Origin: Mastigamoeba balamuthi
Taxonomy: Eukaryota > Evosea > Mastigamoebida > Mastigamoebidae
Reading direction: 5' to 3'
Assembly: GCA_902651635.1 (NCBI GenBank)
Contig: CACRSC010000003.1
Span: 138,731-202,730, forward strand
Length of the DNA stretch: 64,000 nucleotides
Within the stretch, counting starts at the first letter, position 1; each line of letters starts with the position of its first letter. Position numbers and translations under genes: made by a program. Below the pieces are notes generated by a model. That model saw only the letters and a list, made by a program, of their open reading frames with translations. It had not been told where the DNA came from and made no database searches. Below are positions 34,821 through 46,695 of the stretch, piece by piece.

Positions 34821-36004
34821 ATGGAGGACCCGTGGCTCTGCGGGCGCTGCAAGAACGTCAACGCGGCGCACCGCGACCTGTGCTTCCGGTGCCTGGGCCA
34901 CCCGCCCACCGGCGTGCGCCCGGCGCCCGCCAACGCCGCCCCCGCAGCCTCGCTATCCTCTGCGACGCCCGCGACGGCCGCCAACTCCGACTCCTCGTTC
35001 CCCCCCTTCCCCCCGTCGCAGCCCGACTCGCCCTCCGACCACGCCGTCCTGGGCCAGCGCCTCGGGTACCTCCCACCCACCCACCCCAGCCCCATCGCCG
35101 GCGCTGAGAGGCAGCGCGTGCCAGCGAGCAGATACTGCGGCTGGTCTGCGCGGCCCACGGGGACCAGTCCGAGGCCATCGCCGCTGCCATCGACTACCTC
35201 GAGAGCCTCCGCGGCCCCCTGCGCGCGCCGCCCCAGGGCCTGCAGCCCTCGGCGCCCGTGCTCAACGTCGCCGGCGCCACGGCCGTCGTCCCAGCAGCGG
35301 CGGCGGTGCCCCTGCCCGCTGCGCAGGCGACGACACCACAGCGGGCGCCCGTCGGTCTGCTGAGGCCGCCCGTGCAGGTCCCCGCGATGGCGCAGGCCCC
35401 GCAGGCCCCGGTGGCAGCGGCAGGGGCAGGGGCCCAGCAGCAGCAGCAGCACCACGTGGGGCCGGCGCCGGGGCTGAAGCCGGGCATCGCGGCGCTGGGG
35501 GCGGTGAGGGCGGGGCCGCCGATCGCGGGCATCGAGGGCAACTGGGAGTGCCTCAACTGCCACAACGTCAACTACCCGCGGAGGACCGTCTGCAACATCT
35601 GCGCCTGCGAGAGGACGCCCGAGCAGAGCCGCGCGGCAGAGGAGTGGCTCGAGCAGCTCGGCAGGCGCGACGACGGCTCCATGCCGTTCGTGTACCCCCA
35701 GTGCGTGCCCCCCCATCGACTGTTTGTGTTTGCTCCACTCTCCTCGCTTCCCCCCTCTCTTCTCCTCCTCTCCTTCCCTCCCTCCCTGCAGTCGCCCTGT
35801 GCCCTGTGCCCTGTGTGCTGTCCTGTGCTCGCGAGACGAGCGCTGACTGGCGCGTTGCACCGCAGGTTCGTGCAGCAGGGTATCAAGGGGCAGCAGGCCG
35901 CGGCCAACTGGCAGTGCGGGCACTGCGGCAGCATAAACTACCCGCACAGGACGAGCTGCGGCCGGTGTCACGCAGAGCGGCCGCACGACGTCGGGGTCTA
36001 CTGA
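34821..36004 (+). CDS. Protein with three RanBP2-type zinc fingers
   Basis: Exons: 34821-35065, 35125-35700 and 35866-36004; 319 residues, phases consistent. Three fingers of the W-x-C-x2-C-x10-C-x2-C type: WLCGRCKNVNAAHRDLCFRC at residue 5, WECLNCHNVNYPRRTVCNIC near 239, and WQCGHCGSINYPHRTSCGRC near the end. The N-N at the centre of the fingers is typical of the RNA-binding subtype (ZRANB2/FUS) rather than the ubiquitin-binding subtype. Between fingers 1 and 2 lies a short helical segment (QILRLVCAAHGDQSEAIAAAIDYLES) resembling a UBA/CUE domain, then an Ala/Pro/Gln linker. A role in RNA processing or ubiquitin signalling is open. Confidence 0.82.
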
Positions 36005-36439
36005 CACCAGTGACGTGTCGCGTTAGCAAACACGATGATACGAGTTGGGCTAAAACAGCCAGCTGAAGTCGTTGCCTGCAGGGCCTGGCATGCAAGCGAG
36101 CCCCGTGCCGTGATAGTCAGTGCGCCTTCGCGTGCAGTGTGGCTCCGAAGGACACGGAACGTGACGATAAGACGGCTAGGGCTGGGCAGGTCAGCATCGA
36201 TCTATCAACACAGACGTCTCCGTGAGCTGGAGTACTGCGGCTGAGGAGGCTGCGTCACCCTTTCCGCGGATGTCTATGCACTGCTCTCGGATATTGCATC
36301 GTCGTGGACGCAGCGCTTGCGGCGCGCGTTGCACGGCGATGCGGGTCGTGAATCACTCACGCGTCAGGCAGATTCTCTCTGGCTCCCAGAAAATCTATCG
36401 AACACTGTAACACTGTACCCGCGCCCACTGCAGCACAAG
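36005..36439 (+). other. Intergenic region
   Basis: A 435-bp gap between two plus-strand genes. I see no ORF, RNA fold or repeat that can be supported; it presumably holds the promoter for the YbaK-like gene. Confidence 0.4.
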
Positions 36440-37023
36440 ATGGCGACCCCTGTCACCGACACGCCCGGGACCAAGTGGCTCGAGGAGCACGGGGTGGCGT
36501 TCGAGCGCGTGCCCGTGCCGCCCAGCGTGGTGGAGACCGAGGCGGCCACCCTCGCCGGCGCCATGGCCGCCCACCTCGGCGTCCCCGCAGACCACGTCCT
36601 CAAGACCATGGTCTTCGACGTCGACGCCGACAAGCCCTGCCTCGCACGCCCACCCCGATCGCCCCGCGACACGCGTCGCCGTAACCGCCCCGAACTGACC
36701 CTCCAGCGCGCGCGACGCGTCAGGTGGTCATGCACGGCGACAGGAGGATCGACCTCAAGGCCCTGGCGGCCGCCGCTGGCTGCCCCAGGAACAAGGTGCA
36801 CATGGCGAGCCAGGAGCTGGCGACGCACTACACGGGATACGTGTTCGGCGGCACGGGGCCGTTCGGCACGCTGGAGCCCCTGAGGGTCTTTGTGGAGCAG
36901 AGCATCGCGTCGCTACCCGAGGTCTACGTCAACGCGGGCAGCAGGTACCTCATCGTCAAGATGTCCACCGAGGCCTTCCTCTCGGCCCTCAAGCCCACGC
37001 TCGTCGACGTGGCCAGGAAGTAG
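36440..37023 (+). CDS. YbaK/ProX-family aminoacyl-tRNA deacylase
   Basis: Likely hydrolyses mischarged tRNA (Cys-tRNA-Pro in bacterial YbaK), editing translation in trans. Exons 36440-36643 and 36724-37023; 167 residues, the family length. Typical elements: HLGVPADHVLKTMVF, then VVMHGDRRIDLKALA, and GGTGPFGT near the C-terminus; the conserved Lys of LKT is kept. The 80-bp intron begins with GCACGC; removing it in phase 0 restores the conserved KPCL-VVMHGD strand. A nuclear or organellar role is undetermined; no targeting peptide is obvious. Confidence 0.87.
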
Positions 37024-37295
37024 AGGGGCGATGCCCCCCCCTCCCCGGCAGCCCAAGGGAGCCAACCAATGGTGCACGAGCCCAAATCAGTTGTTATACG
37101 GCCATGTCGTTGGCTACTGACCATTAGCGTTGCCAATGAATGCTGCTTGCTGCCTTGAGGGTATCGATGCGTGCTTGTGTCCGTCCCCCTTTTGAATGTC
37201 CTGAAGCTATTGCCCAAGCGACCGCAGGCACACACTCTAGAGCTTTGTAAAACTGCCCGCCCACAAGACAAATAGGTGGACGGGGGGCAGCTTCA

Positions 37296-38917
37296 ATGCT
37301 TGGATTTGGTGTCCTTGATGGTGTAGGTGCCCCTCTCGACAGAGGGGTCGAACACCTCCCACCGCGAGGCGGGGAATATGTGCTTGTTGTGCTCGTACCA
37401 CCTGCGCTCCACGACCTTGGCGGCGTGCGACTCGTCCTTCTCGATGGCCGCGTTGTTCTCGAGCCGGATGTCGTCGTGCACGTCAAAGTGGAACAGCGGG
37501 CCACTCTTGCCGCGCGCCTTGCTCTCGATCAGGTCGTAGAACGAGTAGATGTGCGGTATGATGAGGTCCTCCTTCACGTAGAGCAGCTGGTCGACAGAGA
37601 CGCTGCGCAGCTCCTTGAACTCCGACCTGACCTTGTCGAGGAACTGCGCTATCGTGGTGCCCTTTGTGCACGACAGCGACCTGCGGTGCCCACTGCCGTC
37701 CCAGAAGCTGTACGTGACCTCGATTTCCTCCTCTATTGGCGGGGAAGAGCTGTGAGACTAGCGACGGTGGAGGAGCTCCCGTGCGTACTCTTGATGAGCT
37801 CCTGCCTCTCAAGCCACTCCTTCGCGAGCTTCTCCCGCATCTGTGTCGCCTGGAGCTCGCGCTCGCGGTCCGGCAGGAACGACGTGTCCACGAACGGGTT
37901 CTTCTTGGGCTTTATCTCCTCTGCGGGCGGCGCAGCAGCGTCGCACTCCTCGTCGTCCTCAAACGACAGCTTGGTCGTCTGCTGCTGCTTCTTCTGTCTC
38001 TTGCGTCGCTGCTCCTCCCTGTAGCGATGGTTGCGTCGTCCCGTCAGCATCCCGTGCAGTCAGCAAAAACCGATTGAAAACTCGAGGAGATGAAAAAATG
38101 TTGGGGGCAAGTTTAGTCATGCTGTGCGACCATCGAGCACACACGGTGGTTGGGCCCTACTTCTCTGTAGCGGACATACAAGAAGGACCAGGTCGTCTCT
38201 GAGAGAGCAAGACACCCGGGACAGATGCCGCTGCACCTTCAAATAACACATCCCACAACTTCGCCTGCACGAAAAGCAGCGCACAACAGACTTTATGGGA
38301 ACACCGGAAAAACCCGGCAAGCAGACGCGCAAGGCAAACGCAGCAAACACAGCAGCGGCCACGCAGCGCATCCCCTCATCCCGGAAGGAAGGAAGGAGGG
38401 AGGGGGTCGCGCAACTCTTCCTGCTCCTGCTTGAGCGCGGCCTCGGCCTTCTCGTGCAGGTCGTCGATGAGGCGGCGCTTGTTGCGGAACTGCTCGACAG
38501 TGACGAGGCCCGTCGTCTGCCTCGTGAACTCCTCGTCCACCGCCGTCGACCTCCTCGAGAACTTCTGGTCGATCGGCAGTATCGCCGCCTTCTCCACCTC
38601 TGCGCGGCGCAGGAGGAGAGGGGGGTAGCAGCGTGGCGCCAGCCAAGGTTGTCAGCGCCCTGTCCGGCCCAGCCAAGCACAAACACCGCAGTCGCGCGGC
38701 AGCCGGGATTTATGCGCGAATATTGCGGAACGCACGCGACTCCATAGTTGCCTTGCGCTCCTCAAAGTCGCGCTGCTGCTCGAGCCGCTGCTTCTCCATC
38801 ATGCGGATGCGGTTCTGGGGACAGGGGGCGACGGTTCCGGGTGGTGAGACTCGCGCCCAGGGCACACTCCCCGGCACTACGCACGACATCGGCCTCGCCG
38901 CCCTTGAAGTCCGTCAT
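37296..38917 (-). CDS. XAP5/FAM50 nuclear protein
   Basis: FAM50/XAP5 proteins are conserved nuclear factors linked to splicing and, in green algae and plants, ciliary gene or clock control. Exons: 38917-38885, 38814-38736, 38599-38416, 38018-37789 and 37732-37296; 320 residues (human FAM50A has 339). The C-terminal half is strongly conserved: [92 protein letters not shown]. The N-terminal part is charged and helical with [11 protein letters not shown]. Intron 3 is 397 bp, long for this genome; I found no clear snoRNA in it. The gene is divergent from the one at 39159, with 241 bp between starts. Confidence 0.95.
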
Positions 38918-39158
38918 CCTCTGTGCTCGGGTACGATCTATGCCCTCAGCCCAGGCGCGCGCGCGGGTGTTTCGGCTCCGGGAGAGAAAATATCTTCACC
39001 GAAATCTCGCTCTTATCCCATGACATCAACAGTTTGAAAAAAGTGCTCTAGCCGAGGCCAGGAAAAGACCCCGCGCGCGCCGCGGCGTATTTTTTTTTTC
39101 TTCCCCGGTGGGGCCCGCTCGCAGCACAGCAGCAGCAGCAGGAGAGCCACACGAGGCC

Positions 39159-40734
39159 ATGTCGTCCATGGACGTCGACGCGGGGCGCGCCGCCGAGCCC
39201 GCCACGACGGGGATGCAGACGCGGCGCAGGCGGCACACGTCCGCGGTGTTCTCGCTGTCGGGCATGAGCTCGGACATCACGCGCAAGTGGGCCCGCCTGC
39301 CCCCCATCACCTTCAACGGCAAGCTCTTCCCGCGCGTCCGCTGCCTCAGCCTCGACCGCTCCTACGTCACCGGTGCATACCCGCCGCAGCCCGCAGCGCG
39401 TGCCCCTCCCCACCCGATTTTTTCTCTCCAAACAAACGAACCCGCCGAAACGAATTGAATCTCGAAAATACTTTTTGGGCGAACGCGGCCATTCGGCTTT
39501 GGCTGACGCTGCCGCCCCCCCGTGCGCGCGCGCAGACGAGCTGGTGGAGGAGCTGTTCGAGTGGAAGAGCGAGAGCGGGGAGCCGCTGCGGGAGGGGCTG
39601 CGGGACGTGTTCCGCTTCCCGGAGATGGTCTCGATCGCGGGGGCCTCGCGCGACGCGGCGCGCCTGCGCAAGATCGGCATGATCGACGCGTCGAGCGACG
39701 AGGTCTCGCTGCTGACGGCGCGCGGCGTGGCGCTGGCGTTCCGCGCGATGGAGAAGCTGGACCGCCGCGCGTGGATGACGGCGTCGAGCGCGGGGACGCT
39801 GAAGCGGATCGCAGCGCTGACGCGGCTGCAGCAGACGGAGCCCGTGCCGACCGAGGAGAGCGAGGAGGAGGAGGACAACGACGACCCGGACCTCGACACG
39901 CCCGAGGCGCGGCGCAGGCGCAGGCGCAAGGCGCGCGGGGCCAGCGCGACGGGCGGTCGCGGGCGCGGGCGCGGGAGGGGCGACAGGCAGAAGCGGCAGG
40001 TGAACGTCGAGCAGCCGGTGGACCTGGCGGCGCTGGCGGCGGGGGACGTGGACCCCGAGGAGTCGGTCAGCGTGCTGCGCAGGCGGCGCGCGATGGTCGC
40101 CAGGATGCTGCAGCGCGACCTGGCCCTGCTGCGCCACGAGGTCGCCGAGCTGCGCACGGGCATCGAGGGCGCGCACTCGGAGATCGGCAACATGCGCAGC
40201 CTCTTCACAGAGGCCACCGGCGTCGCCGTCCCCGTCGCTGAGCCCTGCAAGCCCGCTGAGCCCGTCTTCACCACCCCCGAGGTCGCCACCCCCACCCCCA
40301 CCCTCGAGTCCCCCGCCTCGGCCTCGGCCGCAGCAGACTCGCACGACCACGACGCCCACGACGCCCACGCGGCCCCCAGCTCCTCCTCGGCCGCCCCGGA
40401 CGCTGCCGCTGCCGCTGCCGCCGCGCCAAAGGCCGCCGACGCTGAGCACAAGCCCGAGGGCCCCATGGACGTCGTCTCCTCGCCTTCCCCCGCGCCTGCA
40501 CAGGCAGCCCCCGCTGCTGCTGATGCTCCCAGCGCTCCCGAGCAGCCCAAGGCGCAGGAGACGCCCGTGCCTGCCCCGACACAGCAGGAGCAGCAGGAGC
40601 AGAAGGAGCAGCAGCCTGCGCCTGCTGCTGCTGCCCCGGAGACAGCCGCTGCCCCAGAGGCAGCCCAAGCTCAAGACCAAGCCCAAGCCCCGGCCCCGGC
40701 CCCGGCAGCAGAGGAGGCGGCCCCTGCACAGTGA
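39159..40734 (+). CDS. Unrecognised nuclear-looking protein with Ala/Pro/Gln tail
   Basis: Exons 39159-39372 and 39536-40734, with a 163-bp intron; 470 residues. The first 120 residues look folded (KWARLPPITFNGKLFPRVR, then DELVEELFEWKS) but match no family I know. Residues about 170-240 are an acidic patch, then strongly basic runs (RRRRRRKAR, RGRGRGRGDRQKRQ) typical of nuclear localisation. A helical segment (MLQRDLALLRHEVAELRTGIE) may form a coiled coil. The last 180 residues are low-complexity Ala, Pro, Gln and Glu, like the tail of the SPOC gene product. A chromatin or transcription role is inference. Confidence 0.7.
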
Positions 40735-41223
40735 GTGAGGGCTCTCCTGCAACACGCGGGCAGGCAAGACGAGCACCTGAGGGCTAAGCGCACGACATTT
40801 ACACGACTCGCACATTCTTAACATGAGGAGAGCACACGCATCAGTATTTGTTCCTTCCCCCAGCAGGGCCCACCCCACCCGTGTGGGGCCGATCGAGCTT
40901 TATCCTCTATTTCCCGGGGCTCCCGCCCAGCAGGGTCGCTGATTCGCCTGCGGGCTACGTCATTACTGTGGATTGTCTGGATGCGGTATCTTTCCGATGG
41001 TTTCTCATCTTTCAATATCTCGAGGCCTCGATGGGAACGACGAACAGTGCACTGGGCGCCCAAAGGGGAGTTTTCCATCGCCGTGGGAATAATATCGCTC
41101 TTCGTCGGCGTCGCGAAATCCAACCCCTCTTCCCCCACAACGCGCTGTTTTCAGTTAACTACAACGCTGGTGCAGAAAGCACAAGGCCCCCGCAGCACAG
41201 ACCCCACCACCACCACCCCCCAA
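40735..41223 (+). other. Intergenic region
   Basis: A 489-bp gap with no supported gene. It separates two plus-strand genes and presumably holds the GHMP kinase promoter; inverted CCAAT motifs were not found. Confidence 0.4.
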
Positions 41224-42577
41224 ATGGACAAGGAGGAGCGCAACGCGAGGGCGGCCATCGAGGAGGCGGCCCGCGCCCACGGCCTGGACATCTTCGGCGG
41301 CTCTGTGCGTCGCTCGTCGTCGCGCTTCTGCCTGAGCGTCGAGCACGGCGACTACAACGGCACGGAGCTCTTCGGCGTCGGCACGGACCGCTTCATCTGG
41401 CTCGCCTACAAGCGCAACGGCACGCGCAAGAACCGTCTCTACAGCGTCAACTTCCCGGGCGAGGGCGTGCTCGAGTTCGAGTGCGGCCACGCACCGCAGC
41501 CGCACGCGGGCACCGAGGGCTCGTGGTCGCAGTTCGCCCACGGCTGCGACTGGGTACTCGCGCGCGAGAAGTTCCCGCTCAGCGAGGGCATCGACGCGGT
41601 GCTCTACGGCAACATCCCCGGCGGCGGCATGTCCCGCAGCGCCTCGCTGACCCTCAACCTGATCCTCACGATGCTCGAGGTACGTTACTTAGTCACACCC
41701 CCCCAACGACAACGCCGCACGGGATCGATCTCACGTTCCTCCACCCGCCAGGTCAACGGGCACAAGGACGTGGAGATGATGAAGGTCGTCGACATGTCGC
41801 AGGCGGTGGAGAACGCGTACGTGGGGTCGCCGTGCGGCAACCTCGACCAGGTGATGATCCTCTTCGCCCGCGCGGGCCACGGCACGCACTACGACCCCAA
41901 GACGCGCTCGGTCAAGCACGTGCCCTTCGGCTCGGACCGCCAGTTCCGCCTCCTCGTCCTCGACACCGGCACGACGCGCCAGGGCCTCGACAAGAGCACC
42001 TACTCTGTTCGCTCCTCGCTCGCTTCCCCCTCAAAGTCCTAACGGCGTAAGGGACGCGCAGATCAGGGCGGCTGAGTGCAAGCAGTTCATCGAGATCGCC
42101 GGGGAGAAGCTGGGCCTCAAGAAGCTGGCCGACATCAAGACGCCCGAGCAGATGGCCCGCGTCGAGGCCGAGTACGGCAAGGCGCACCCGAACCTCGTCG
42201 CCCGCGCGCGCTACATCTACGAGGCGCAGGCGCGGTTCTACCGCATGCTCGACGCCTGGAAGCGCGGCGACATCGTCGAGGTCGGCTCGCTCTTCCGCGC
42301 CGACGGCATCGGGCTGCGCGACACCTACTCGATCTCGGGCCCCGAGCTCGAGGCCATGTGCGACATCGTGCGCACCGTGCCCGGCGTGCTGGGCGAGCGC
42401 ATGCTCGGCGGCGGCGACAAGGGGGCCTCGGGGCTGCTGTGCACGCCCGAGGCGGTCGACTGGGTCCGTGCGGCCGTGGCCACGTCGTACCCGCGCGGCC
42501 ACCCCGAGTACGCCAACAAGTGGGCCGTCCACGAGTGCAGGTTCGTCGACGGCATCAAGGTCCTCCCGGGCTTCTGA
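41224..42577 (+). CDS. GHMP-family sugar kinase (galactokinase-like)
   Basis: An ATP-dependent kinase of 408 residues in three exons: 41224-41679, 41752-42006 and 42062-42577. GHMP motif 1 near residue 40 reads VEHGDYNG, where galactokinases have GEHTDYNGG. Motif 2, the phosphate-binding loop, is GGGMSRSASLTLNL near 139. Motif 3 near the C-terminus is LGGGDKGASG. The Asp in CGNLDQVMI fits the catalytic base. It is closest to the galactokinase branch (galactokinase, galacturonokinase, arabinokinase); the altered motif 1 makes a substrate other than galactose possible. Product would be a sugar-1-phosphate. No targeting signal. Confidence 0.85.
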
Positions 42578-43021
42578 ACGGCCGCGCTGCTGCCGAGTCG
42601 CCGAGGCGTTGTAATCGGCATCCCCACTGCACAGCTCTTCTCCACATTGTCGTCGTCGTTGTTGTGACTCCCCGCTGTCACGCTGCTCATCCACCATAAT
42701 CGGCAACAAATTGCAAAAAAATGTAAGCACTGTCATTTGCCGCCTCGAGATGCGGTGTGTTGGCGCTGGACTGGGTGCGACAGCTTGAACTTGATTTGCG
42801 TGAGTGCGGTCGCGGAGGCAGCTCCATCCACACAGGGAGCGCGGACAACAGAAGCGATCGAGACACAGTCAGTAAAAGCAAAAGCGAGAAACGATGTTCC
42901 AGATCGGGCGAGGAAACTGGATGTCAGCACACAAGTAAGCACTGAAGTGAGCAGCGCCACTTCGTCGTCAGATCAACGCTCAGCGTGCGGCACTCTGCAA
43001 GATCACTTTATTTGACGGTTT
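42578..43021. other. Convergent intergenic region
   Basis: A 444-bp gap between convergent genes, AT-richer, without supported ORFs or RNA genes. Confidence 0.4.
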
Positions 43022-44606
43022 TTACACACTTCCTAGCCACCACACACAACGCAGTAAGAAAAACAATGAGGAGGACAGCCTTCTGAGCCAGCGACAAGGG
43101 TGCAGAGCTCTCATCCACGACGGATGAGCTCTATATGTTCTCCCTCTTCGTAGGAGTACTGAAGCATCGAAGTTCTGTGGGACAATCACCGTCTTGTCGC
43201 GAACGCTCCCGCTACTCAGGCGCATGAATGCCAAGTGCTCGCCTTCCGCCCGATCGGGATGTGTCTTCCAATCACCCCTGTAGATGCCCTGCTTGCCCCG
43301 GTTGTTGGCGACGACCACGTGCAGCATCGCGCTGTGTGCCCGGACGCTCCCCGAAAGCTTCAGGAGCTTCGAGTCATCGTCCGCAGCAACAGTCACAACG
43401 TCAACACCCATCCTTGAGAGCACCTGCAGTACCTCAGGGACCAGGAAGTCCACGCCGTGCAGAAGCGCCACGCGGGCATACGGCCTGTTGACGACGACGA
43501 ACTTGCTGCCCAGCGTGACGCTACCGGAGTTGTCGTTCGAGCACGAGTGCAGCCGAGTGAACTCGTACGAGTTGCTATCGCTGTCCCTGAGGACAGTGGT
43601 GTCCCCGATGGTCACCACGATGTCCACAGTCAACTTCATCGCGAGGTCTCCGTAGCATTTCAGTACAATGTCCTTTTCGTCCCCCATGCAGGTGTAGATC
43701 CCTGCTGGAAGCACGACGAGCCGGGCCCGCAGTCTTTCCACTGCCTCGGAGATAGTGTCGTTTATGTTGGCTGTGGGGTCCACCTTGATTGCAACAACGG
43801 TAAATTCGTCTGGGTCTGATAGCCCGTAGTACTGAACAGGGATGGGGCGATGCGCAATAAGCGAGTAGCAACAACAGGGATGTCGTTCTCCAGTGCCATC
43901 GCCTGGTACATCTGCTCACACACTCGGGTGTTGACGGGGACAAGCAGCACATCAGCTCCCTGTTCACACCATCAGTCGATGCGGAAAATAACACGTACGC
44001 TGAGTGCTGTAGCGCGGGCAACCAGTGGCATCATGGAGTCAGCACAGATGAGCACTGCCACACGAAACCCGTGAGAGGTCTCCAACGGCTCCGGAGCCTG
44101 GAAGCTCTGCGCATTGTACGAGGACTCGAGCAGGTGGTTCATCTTGGCACAGTGCCCGCCCAGCCTCCCTGTGCTCAGAACCAGCACTGCCGAGTTGTAG
44201 TACAGCCCCATGCTCCTGTCGGCGATGGGAAGACCCAACAGGATGTCCATATTGAGTATCCTGGCAACAGACTTGAAGTTCTCCAGCACAATCGAACTGT
44301 CGAGGTCCTGAATGGAGAAAGACATGTCAGAGAGTGCCCATGCCACTCTGAGGAGATCGGTTGTAAGACGCCCACAGGTACCTGGGCCGCCTGGTCCACC
44401 TCCGACCGGGACCAGAAGGAGTAGCCCGAGAGCGCCATCTCGGTGGTCACGGCCAGGCAGGCTCCCTGATCGGCTGCCTTCTTGCACATGTCCACAAGGC
44501 GCTGCGCATTGTTCTCGACGTCCCGCTCTGTTGGCCCGAAGTGAAGCGCTGCAATTCTGACAGGGTGTGTACAGCCCTCGGGACTGGTGCTCTCCGAGTG
44601 GTCCAT
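43022..44606 (-). CDS. Tandem nitrilase-fold protein: active first domain, degenerate second domain, C-terminal membrane segment
   Basis: Exons: 44606-44382, 44307-43999, 43959-43876 and 43831-43022; 475 residues. The first in-frame ATG is 44606, just before the first strand VRIAALHFGP. Domain 1 (about 17-205) has the carbon-nitrogen hydrolase triad: Glu in TTEMALSGYSFW, Lys in CAKMNHLLE, Cys in VLICADSMMP. It then passes straight into a second domain (about 212-450) starting FTVVAIKVDPTANINDT. There the Glu position reads LVVLPAGIYT and the nucleophile position reads VALLHGVDF, so it should be inactive. The last 25 residues are a hydrophobic segment (SSLFFLLRCVWWLGSV), possibly an anchor. 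The 44-bp third intron is required to keep the frame. Substrate amide or nitrile unknown. Confidence 0.83.
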
Positions 44607-45098
44607 CGGTCTGCTTGCTGGCGCTGCCTTCTCCCTGAGCGGGGGGATCGCTGTCTCTGAAGCCCCGAGTCCCTTGAGGCAAGGCCGGAGCTCTGGTTCT
44701 GAGAATAGCGAATGCAATGCTTGAATCCTATACGTCAGACTACACGCAATTCATCCCTTCGGCGCGTGTTCTGCAATCCTCAGACACTAAAAATGAGTTG
44801 CCTGTTTGAGACAGAATGGAAACGGTGTCTTCTCCGCCCAACACCGGCGAGGCACGAGACAGTGCCACCCAGCGCAGCAACTTGCTGTTGCCGCAGCTCG
44901 CAGGCGTCGTAGTGTCACTCTCCGAGCCGAATGACGAGGAGCGTGCGTCCCACGACGACGAGTCCTGTGCCGAGCTGCTCTGCACAGTGACCAACCAGGC
45001 GCTGCGCTGCACAGGAGAACTTACGTCGAGAGAAGTTGGTTGGGTTCCTGACATTAGTTGTGCGGGACTACACTTGTTTGAGCTCTGTTCATGTATGT
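44607..45098. other. Region between nitrilase and vault-repeat genes with ambiguous ORFs
   Basis: Both genes lie on the minus strand. A Ser-rich plus-strand ORF from 44816 (METVSSPPNTGEARD) and an overlapping minus-strand ORF 45055-44740 (MSGTQPTSLDV) both have acceptable codon bias. Neither has a domain. The minus one could be an upstream exon of the nitrilase gene, but the phases I tried do not match. Left uncalled. Confidence 0.35.
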
Positions 45099-46695
45099 TC
45101 AGGCACGAGACATCAAGGGGGCAAGGACAGCAAGCAGTGCAATCACAACGCAGAGCACAATCGTGCTGCGCTCGAACACGAACAGCTGCAGGGCCTCCAC
45201 GCCCACGATGGCGCTCACCGCCTCGACCACCGCGACCTCGAGGGGCGGCACATACTCGCAGGGCCCGCGGACCAGCCACACGGACCCTGGGACGCGCTCC
45301 ACGGCCCTGGCGCGTCCGCGCACGACCTCCGTGTCGGCGAACCTCTCCATGCACCTCACGCGCAGCGCCTGGTTGTCTCCTGCACGGCACGGGCGTTGAG
45401 ACCGCCAGGAGCGAGGGGCAGAACGCACCGAGGACGTAGACGTCCCTGATCGACTCGATGGCCTCGCCGGGGAGCAGGAAGAACGTCGCGGGCCCGCGGA
45501 TCAGGCGGCGGAGGCCCAGCTGCGGGACCCCCGCCTCGTCGGCAGCGTTCCTGACGACGCAGAACTGCCGCGAGGAGAGCGCGGTGACGTCGACGTCGGC
45601 GACGACCTCCTCGCGGACGTCGGGGATGAACGACTCGCAGTCGGTGTGGCGGACGAGCCACTCCTCGCCCTTGCGGTGCCTGCGCCCGAAGCGGTCCTCG
45701 AACGTCACGGCGGCCCGCAGGTGCAGCGCGCGGCGCGGCGTCAGCACGACGGCGGCGACGGTGCTGACGACCTCCTCGTCGACGCTGGGCAGGTACGCGC
45801 CCTCGTCGCTGACGATCCACTCCTCGCCCGCGATGCGCCTCCTCCCCGAGCCGTCCACGAACTCGTGCGACGCTGGTGGAGAGAGCCGCCCAGTCAGCGA
45901 GGGGGCCCCGACCTGCAGCAGCAGCAGAGGGTACCGCGCAGGCGGAGGGCGGTGTTGGGGAGAATGATGCAGGCCTTGCGCTGCTCGACGACCTCCACCT
46001 CCACTCGCGGCTGCGCACAACAGAACGCAGGGCTCTCAGAAGGGCACAAGGGGGGCGGCCAGGGCCTTCGCACGATGTACGTGGCGGGGCCCAGGAACAG
46101 CCACTCGTCTCCAGCCCTGCGGGCCAGCTTGCCCTTGCCTGCCTGGCACGTGTCCTGTGCTCGGTCCCCTGAGTGAGAGAAAGTTGTATCTCGCGGGATT
46201 CGATCCTCCGCACCTCGAAATCGCGCAGCGCCCGCAGCCTGAGGGCCTCGTTCGCGGGCACCACCTGGAACGGGGTGACCTCGCCCTGCGAGCGCACGGG
46301 GGAGGGCAGTCAGGGCGAGCCGTGTGCCGTGAGAGCGGGCGTGCCAGCAGGGACTCGCCGGGGTAGAGCGCGAAGGGCTCGAGGAGCTCCGAGCGGACCT
46401 CCACGTCGCCGTGCCGCAGCACCGTCTGGCCGTCGGCGTCGACCCGGACGGCCCCCGAGGCCCCGTCGCGCACGGCGGGGTTGCGGACGAGGCAGTAGTG
46501 GCGCGGGGGCACGACGAGCATGCGCGAGGGCCCCTGGACGACCTGCTCGTGCTCGCAGCAGCGCAGCGTCCGCGGGCCCACCGCCAGCCGCGTCACCATC
46601 GTGTTGCGGTCCAGCACGTGCAGGTAGTGGTGCGGCGGCAGCTTGATGAGGCAGACCCGGGGCGGCTGGAGCTGCTGCTGCTGCGGCTGCGACAT
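45099..46695 (-). CDS. Short major-vault-protein-like repeat protein with a C-terminal membrane helix
   Basis: Exons: 46695-46345, 46285-46214, 46142-46074, 46010-45935, 45872-45403 and 45368-45099; 435 residues, all phases close. It starts like MVP (IKLPPHHYLHVLDRNT, MLVVPPRHYCLVRNP, FALYPGESLL) and has about five MVP repeats with the GEEWLV / YLPSVDEEVV signature (IAGEEWIVSDEGAYLPS, KGEEWLVRHTDCESFIPD, GPCEYVPPLEVAVVE). Full-length MVP (about 870 residues) continues with a shoulder and a long cap helix. Here it diverges right after a repeat into a hydrophobic helix (STIVLCVVIALLAVLAPLM) and stops. It therefore cannot form a normal half-vault and should be membrane-anchored. Intron 1 begins with GCACGC and the last is only 34 bp. 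Confidence 0.85.

Noticed and set aside
38019-38415. Intronic snoRNA in the 397-bp XAP5 intron
   Set aside because: No paired C/D or H/ACA boxes at proper spacing could be found by eye on the sense strand.
44740-45439. Overlapping Ser-rich ORFs on both strands between nitrilase and vault-repeat genes
   Set aside because: Neither has a domain; the phases tried do not join either neighbour, and part overlaps a confident exon.
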